DNA from: Gonapodya sp. JEL0774
Lineage: Eukaryota > Monoblepharomycota > Monoblepharidomycetes > Monoblepharidales > Gonapodyaceae
Assembly (NCBI GenBank): GCA_027604505.1
Contig: JADIIX010000032.1
Span: forward strand, 116,051 to 180,050
Reading direction: 5' to 3'
Length of the DNA: 64,000 nucleotides
A model generated the notes under the pieces. It did not search any database. It worked only from the letters and a program-made list of their open reading frames with translations, and was not told where the DNA came from. Positions 59,204-64,000 of the stretch are shown piece after piece (position 1 is the first letter of the stretch; each line of letters opens with the position of its first letter). The position numbers were made by a program, and so were the translations under genes.

Positions 59204-60511
59204 GGTACTTCTGGTATCAAGGGTGGTTCAAAGTTTTATCCGTGTCGTTTCCAAGAAATTGGTTGGGTAGTTGGGAGAGTTAGACTGGAAAGTTGGTGAC
59301 GGAAGCAGCTGATCACAGTGCTGTGGCCCAAATCCGGCCACCAATGCCCTCTGCTCCTACATCTCCTTCCTCAACCGCCTTGTCCAGGAGCTGCGTAACA
59401 AAGTAAGTGTATTTGTTCCCCGAGTCCCGGCTGTGGGCAGTCTCAAAGCGATGCAGTGACAAGTACCTCCGTGTAGTGTGCCATTTGCTCGGATTCTGAT
59501 GGCAAAAATAAGTCAATAAATTGCAAACAGTTTATACGTTATTGGAGAGTACGGATTGAATAGGAGTTGGGTGTCCAGCTTTGTATGCAGCAGGCAGTGA
59601 ATCCAGACGTAGCGTTCCAGTTCACACCGTCCGAGCTGACGTGAACCCTGAGTTGTGGACTCAAGCGCACACGGGACAGCCGAAAGCATTTTTTTCTGAT
59701 ATAATACTGTGCGGCCTTACCTGCCGAATGCCTGATTGAGAGGCTGTTTGGTGGTCCATGGAGCCACGGAGCTGCGCCGTGCAGGGGAAAATGGGCGTTC
59801 CTACCACATTTTCACACACACCCGTATCTCGTTCACATGAACGGCGCTTCAACACGTTTATTTTCGACTAGCTGGTGCACTTCTCTTTGCCATGTTCTCT
59901 CATGTTTGGTCCCGGTTGGCGTGTTCCGTTGACCATGCAGGTTAAACAAATCAGAACCGCCCATGAAACTATACCCTCAAGTGGTGGACCGGCCCTGCTT
60001 GATTCCCCGTGAGCGCATCTGGAGGACGCAATTGAAGACCAAATTTGAACTCAACCTTGCTGCTCTGGGATTCATGAGCGAGGTAGAAAAGAATAAATAT
60101 TGCTGTGTGGGCAAGAGAGTCGCGGTGCCCACTGCCCGAAGGTGCGGAGTGTGGGCCGTGGGGTGGACTGGTGGTTAGAGAGGCGAGGTTGAGGACCAAG
60201 AGTGCACGGAGGTATCTCACTCAATTTTGCAGTTGAGTTTTGATGAGCTGGTAAGTTGGGACATGTGTACACAGATAAGAAGAGGATGGGGATCGGGGAC
60301 AAGAGCACGATGGAAAGAAGGAAGAAGATTGCAAATAAAGCGAGGGAAAGAAAGAATGGATAAATTAGCGAGTGTACAAAGACAATGCAAATGAGAAGGA
60401 GAATGAGGGCCGAGGGGTCATGGAGCGGGTTGTGCTGTGGTCTGGCTGGTGGACTGTGCGTTCTGTGGGTGTGGTTGAGATTGTTGGGCGACAGCAACCT
60501 CGCACACGACC
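59204..60511. other. Intergenic region with an unassigned short minus frame
   Basis: A minus frame ending at TGA 59315-59313 has GNKYTYFVTQLLDKAVEEGD and GAEGIGGRIWATAL, which looks protein-like but matches no family I know. It could be the last exon of a small gene reaching towards 59860. The stretch 60200-60500 upstream of eS1 shows no gene and should hold the eS1 promoter. Confidence 0.35.
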
Positions 60512-62674
60512 ATGACCCAGGGCAAGAACAAGGTGGAGACTGCGCAGTCAGCAGACCGGACACTGCTGTGCCACTGACCCGGGTTGATTCGCCTGTTGCC
60601 GCTTTCCCCTGCCTGCCCATATCGCCTGATCCCCTGCCACCACGCACCCACCCACCCCATCCGACCCGACTCCACGTCCTCCCCGCCCACAGCGTCTGTC
60701 AAAGGGAAAGAAGGGAATCAAGAAGAAGGTGTACGTATTCGCTCTGCTCACTTGCTCCTACTCTCGCTCCTTCCGATGGATGGATGTGGGCAAGGGGGGG
60801 TTCATTGGGAGTCAAGGAGACCTTGGGGAAAAACGGAAGGAAGGGCAAACACTTCGGATCCAATCACACCAAAAATCCCCCTTATTCACTTGGGACGTCT
60901 CTGCACCACCCGTTTTTCTCTCCTCTGGGTCCTTGTGGGGTCCCACTGCGGGATGATGCAGGTGGACGGGTCCGCGATAAACCTACACTCCCACACAAAT
61001 CTACTTGGACCCGCACATGCAACCGGACTCGAATCCACGTCTGTCTGCACGCTCTGTTTCTTGTCGGCCGCATCGGGACGGGTTGTGCCAAACGGGGGGG
61101 AGACCCCCTCACACACCCCCCTTGTGCTTCCCCATTCCATCTTCTCCCTTACCTATTCCCTCCTTCTCCCCTCTGACCTCGTTTCTCTCTCCTCTCTCCT
61201 CCCCTCCCTTCCGATTCCCCCTAACCCCACTTCAACCCACCACACAGCGTCGACCCCTTCACCCGCAAGGACTGGTATGACCTCAAGGCCCCTTCCATGT
61301 TTGAGAACCGCCAGGTCGGAAAGACGCTCGTCAACAGGACCCAGGGTTTGAGTGAGTAGCAGAGCCGGAGGGGACCCGAGCAAAGGGTGGGAGAAGGGAG
61401 GAGGGATGGAGGGGGAGCGGAGTGAGAGAGTGCGCAACAAGGGACACAGGGAGGAGGCGAGCGCTGGTGTCAACCCAAGGCATGAGAGAGAGCTATTTGC
61501 GGTGGGGGGGTGTGGGTGTCGATTGCCGCATTTCCCTGGTGGTTTGTGCAACCGCACAAGTCGTGTCTTTGACCATCTCGATTTCGGTTCCACACGACTC
61601 ACCTCCCTTCCTTCCCCTTTTCCCTCTAACCCTCCCAGAAAATGCCAACGACGCCCTCAAGGGCCGCATCGTCGAGATCTCTCTGGGCGACCTCCAAGGA
61701 CCCCAGAACGAAGCCAACATGGACGACGCCTACCGCAAGTTCCGCCTCCGTGTCGACGAGGTCCAGGGCAAGAACTGTCTGACCAACTTCCACGGCATGG
61801 ACTTTGCTAGCGATAAGTTGAGGAGTTTGGTCAGGAAGTGGCAGGTACGTCGGTTTGGGTCGGTGGTCGTGTGGCAGTGGTATAAGAGGACGTGGAAATG
61901 TCCGTTTTCGAGTTTGATTGAGGCGGAGGCGAGGCGAGGACAACGAAATCGTCGAGCCGTCCCTGGTATTGGGCTCCATCGCGTCCCCAGGACCTACCAT
62001 TGTCGGTTGCCCCTCCGTCCCGTCCCCTTCCGATGCTGACCCTACCCCCCCTTTTCCCCTCCCCCCATTAGTCCCTCATCGAAGCCACCGTCGACGTCAA
62101 GACCACCGACGGGTACTTCCTCCGCGTCTTTGTGATCGGTTTCACCCGCCGCCGGCAAAACCAGCTTCGCAAGACCACGTACGCAAAGACGAGTCAGATC
62201 AAGGCCATTCGCAAGAAGATGTTTGAGATTGTTACCCGCGAGGGAAGTAATTGTGAGATGAAGGAGTTGGTCGCGAAGTTGTGAGTAGAGGGGCGGAGCG
62301 CGGGGGACGGGGGATGGCGGGGTTGGCGGGGTTGGCGGGTGTGGGAACGCGGGACTCATTTATTCACCCCTCTCTCGCCGCTCTCCTCTTCCCCCCAACC
62401 CCTCGCTCGCCGCCCCGCTCCTCCCCCTACCAGCATCCCCGAATCCATTGGCAAGGAGATTGAAAAGAAGACCGAGTCCATCTTCCCTCTCCAAAACGTC
62501 TACATCCGCAAAGTCAAGGTGCTCAAGCAGCCCAAGTTCGATCTTGGCAAGCTGCTCGAACTCCACGGGGACGCGCCGGCGGTGCAGGCGCCCGTGGTCG
62601 GACAGGCCGCGGAGGGGAAGGCGGAGGGGGGGAAGAAGGCAGAGTTTAGGGATAAGGTGTATGAGTCGGTGTAG
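60512..62674 (+). CDS. rps1: 40S ribosomal protein eS1 (S3a)
   Basis: Small-subunit ribosomal protein near the mRNA exit. Six exons with agreeing phases: 60512-60532, 60693-60730, 61248-61351, 61639-61843, 62072-62280 and 62434-62674. The product starts [20 protein letters not shown], then [120 protein letters not shown] and [20 protein letters not shown], ending [12 protein letters not shown]. This is the complete family sequence. As often in ribosomal protein genes, the 7-codon first exon is followed by a 160-bp intron. C-rich, T-poor codon choice in exons contrasts with G/T-rich introns. Confidence 0.96.
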
Positions 62675-63289
62675 AGGGGTGGGGAAGGGAGGGGAAGGTG
62701 GAGGGGGGGAAAGGGGATTGTGTGGGATGAGGGAGGGGAAGGGGAAGGGGAAGGGAGATGTGTAGGTAGAGGAACCACCATTGCGCACATACAGCATATT
62801 TGCCAAAAAACCAAGCCCAAGCATGACATGGGAGATGTGAGCACCGCGGAACCGACTCTGTGGTGCGTTGTAGTGTCGTGGATGAAGGCGTCTGCGTGGG
62901 TAGGGAAGAGCTTTTGTGGGGATTGGGGTGCATGGATGCGTGTAAGTATCGTGTGTGGATTGTGGGGCAAAAGCAAAAGACCTCACAGTGCGCACGAGTC
63001 CGGCGAGCACGCGGTCGTACATCGTGTCCAAACGCCATTTCCATGTGCTTTCATGACGTGTCTGCGTACCCTCTCGTCTATACAGTCCTGAGATCGTGAC
63101 CGGTTGTGGTAGTGGTCTCGTCATGTGCCCACAGGCCGAGCGCCACCGAACGAGAAGAACCACACACACGACCGACCAAGACTTATCAGGCTGGAGGGGA
63201 AGTCGTCGGGGCAGGATCCAGCATCTCACGATTTGATTATGCAACACGTCGTCTATTCCGTATTGCTGCTATTAGCCTCTCATTACTGA
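62675..63289. other. Intergenic region with polypurine tract
   Basis: The first 90 bp (about 62674-62765) are almost pure G/A. The rest holds no gene I can support; the long minus frame over this region lies largely antisense to the last eS1 exon. Confidence 0.5.
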
Positions 63290-64000
63290 TACAAGGTATG
63301 GGCTAGCCTTTCGCCGCCAGTCCCCGTCCGATGACGAGACGAGGGCCGACGTTTCCAGGGTGCGCGACGTGGACGCCGCTCGCCAAGGCACCCCGTCCTG
63401 CGGTTCCTCGGTCCTGCGAGTCCTCGGTCAGGTCACATGCCTTCCCTCTCCTCCCCTACTCCCCCCTCCGTCCCCCTGGGCGACATGCTCGACGCACGCA
63501 GTGGGGTTCGTCCGCCGACCCGAAGGTTTTTGCACAGAAACTCTTTTGACGCGGGTCAAGCGCCTCTCGGGCACACGGGCCTCCGGACGATGAGGCCTGG
63601 TCATAGACCACTGTTCCCTCCGACGGGAATGGGGCCCAACTCCCCATACGAACGCCTAGTCCGGGAATCGTCTCATCTCCTGTCCTCCAGTTACTCCACT
63701 TCTGCGCTAATCGGTGACGCGTGGGCATGATGGGTAGGGGTGGGTCGGGATCTGGTGGTTTGCAGCGGGTGCAAAATACGGATGCCTGATGAGACTCGTC
63801 GGACGAGCGGCCGCAGAGGAAGGCGAACGTAACTCGCACGTAAACAGTGCTTACGTTGGCCGGCCCTGTTGGATGTTTGAAGTCGGAATAGTTGGAAAGT
63901 GGTTTAGTTTGAAGGAGTTTTTGTGGGGGCGAAAACCTGTATAGGTTTTTGCCCGGCTCATGTGCCGCTGCGGTTCGAGGCCCCTGCACGCATCACCCAC
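63290..64000 (+). repeat. Dispersed repeat, copy C (about 700 bp, reaches window end)
   Basis: Begins near 63290 with GATACAAGGTATGGGCTAGC then CTTTCGCCGCC, and shares with copy A the GCGCGACGTGGACGCCGCTC block (63361), GCCAAGGCACCCCGTCCTGC, GGTTCCTCGGTCCTG, GACGCACGCAGTGGGGTTCG, CCACTGTTCCCTCCGACGGG (about 63608), CTCATCTCCTG..CTCCAGT, GGTGGGTCGGGATCTGGTGG and GTTGGAAAGT..TTTAGTTTGAA (about 63890). Near the end is GGTTCGAGGCC (63971), which fits a pol III B-box pattern; no A box was found. The true 3' end may lie outside the window. Confidence 0.75.

Noticed and set aside
62360-63247. 295-codon minus frame
   Set aside because: Largely antisense to the last eS1 exon and the G/A-rich 3' region; Pro/Ser/Arg-rich as expected from C-rich sequence; no motifs.
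1-64000. CRISPR arrays, bacterial operons or defence systems
   Set aside because: No regularly spaced repeats with unique spacers; genes are intron-bearing and eukaryotic.

Overview
The window reads as nuclear DNA of a fungus. It is gene-dense, with many short GT-AG introns and genes on both strands without operons. Sho1 (osmosensor), a Siz-type SUMO ligase and a secreted BBE-type FAD oxidase point to fungi. ARMC9, a basal-body/ciliary protein, points to a lineage that still builds a flagellum. A zoosporic (chytrid-type) fungus is therefore the best inference; I cannot name a genus. Gene models were built by eye from family similarity and splice sites, so exon ends are approximate unless given explicitly.

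Layout, 1-17 kb: a SAGA deubiquitinase (Ubp8/USP22, cut by the window edge) and the splicing factor ISY1, both on minus; a YeeE/YedE sulfur-type transporter, an LRRC57-like leucine-rich-repeat protein and a METTL23-like methyltransferase on plus; DPH1 (diphthamide synthesis) on minus; a very small four-exon TFPT/INO80F-like gene on plus; a BTB-like fragment; and NDUFAF4-like (complex I assembly) on minus. 17-30 kb: NAPE-PLD sharing a short divergent promoter with NDUFAF4; a long disordered protein with three ERL..Y repeats; a disordered KEN-box protein; two copies of a dispersed repeat; and the alpha-N-methyltransferase NTM1/Tae1 on minus.

30-45 kb: a secreted bicovalent FAD oxidoreductase (minus); a broken copy and then an intact copy of an F-box-like gene in tandem, separated by two minisatellites; ETF-alpha (plus); and a Siz/PIAS SUMO E3 (minus). 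45-64 kb: a nucleotidyltransferase-fold protein, ARMC9 (plus), SHO1 (minus), unassigned membrane exons, an unassigned low-complexity gene carrying a 17-G run, a UCH-type deubiquitinase (minus), ribosomal protein eS1 (plus), a polypurine stretch, and a third, long copy of the dispersed repeat at the window end.

The genes are mostly housekeeping and do not form a cluster acting in one pathway. The least explained items are the dispersed repeat with its conserved hairpin-capable 5' end, the F-box duplication/decay locus, the 68-residue INO80F-like gene, and the nucleotidyltransferase with an aberrant glycine loop.
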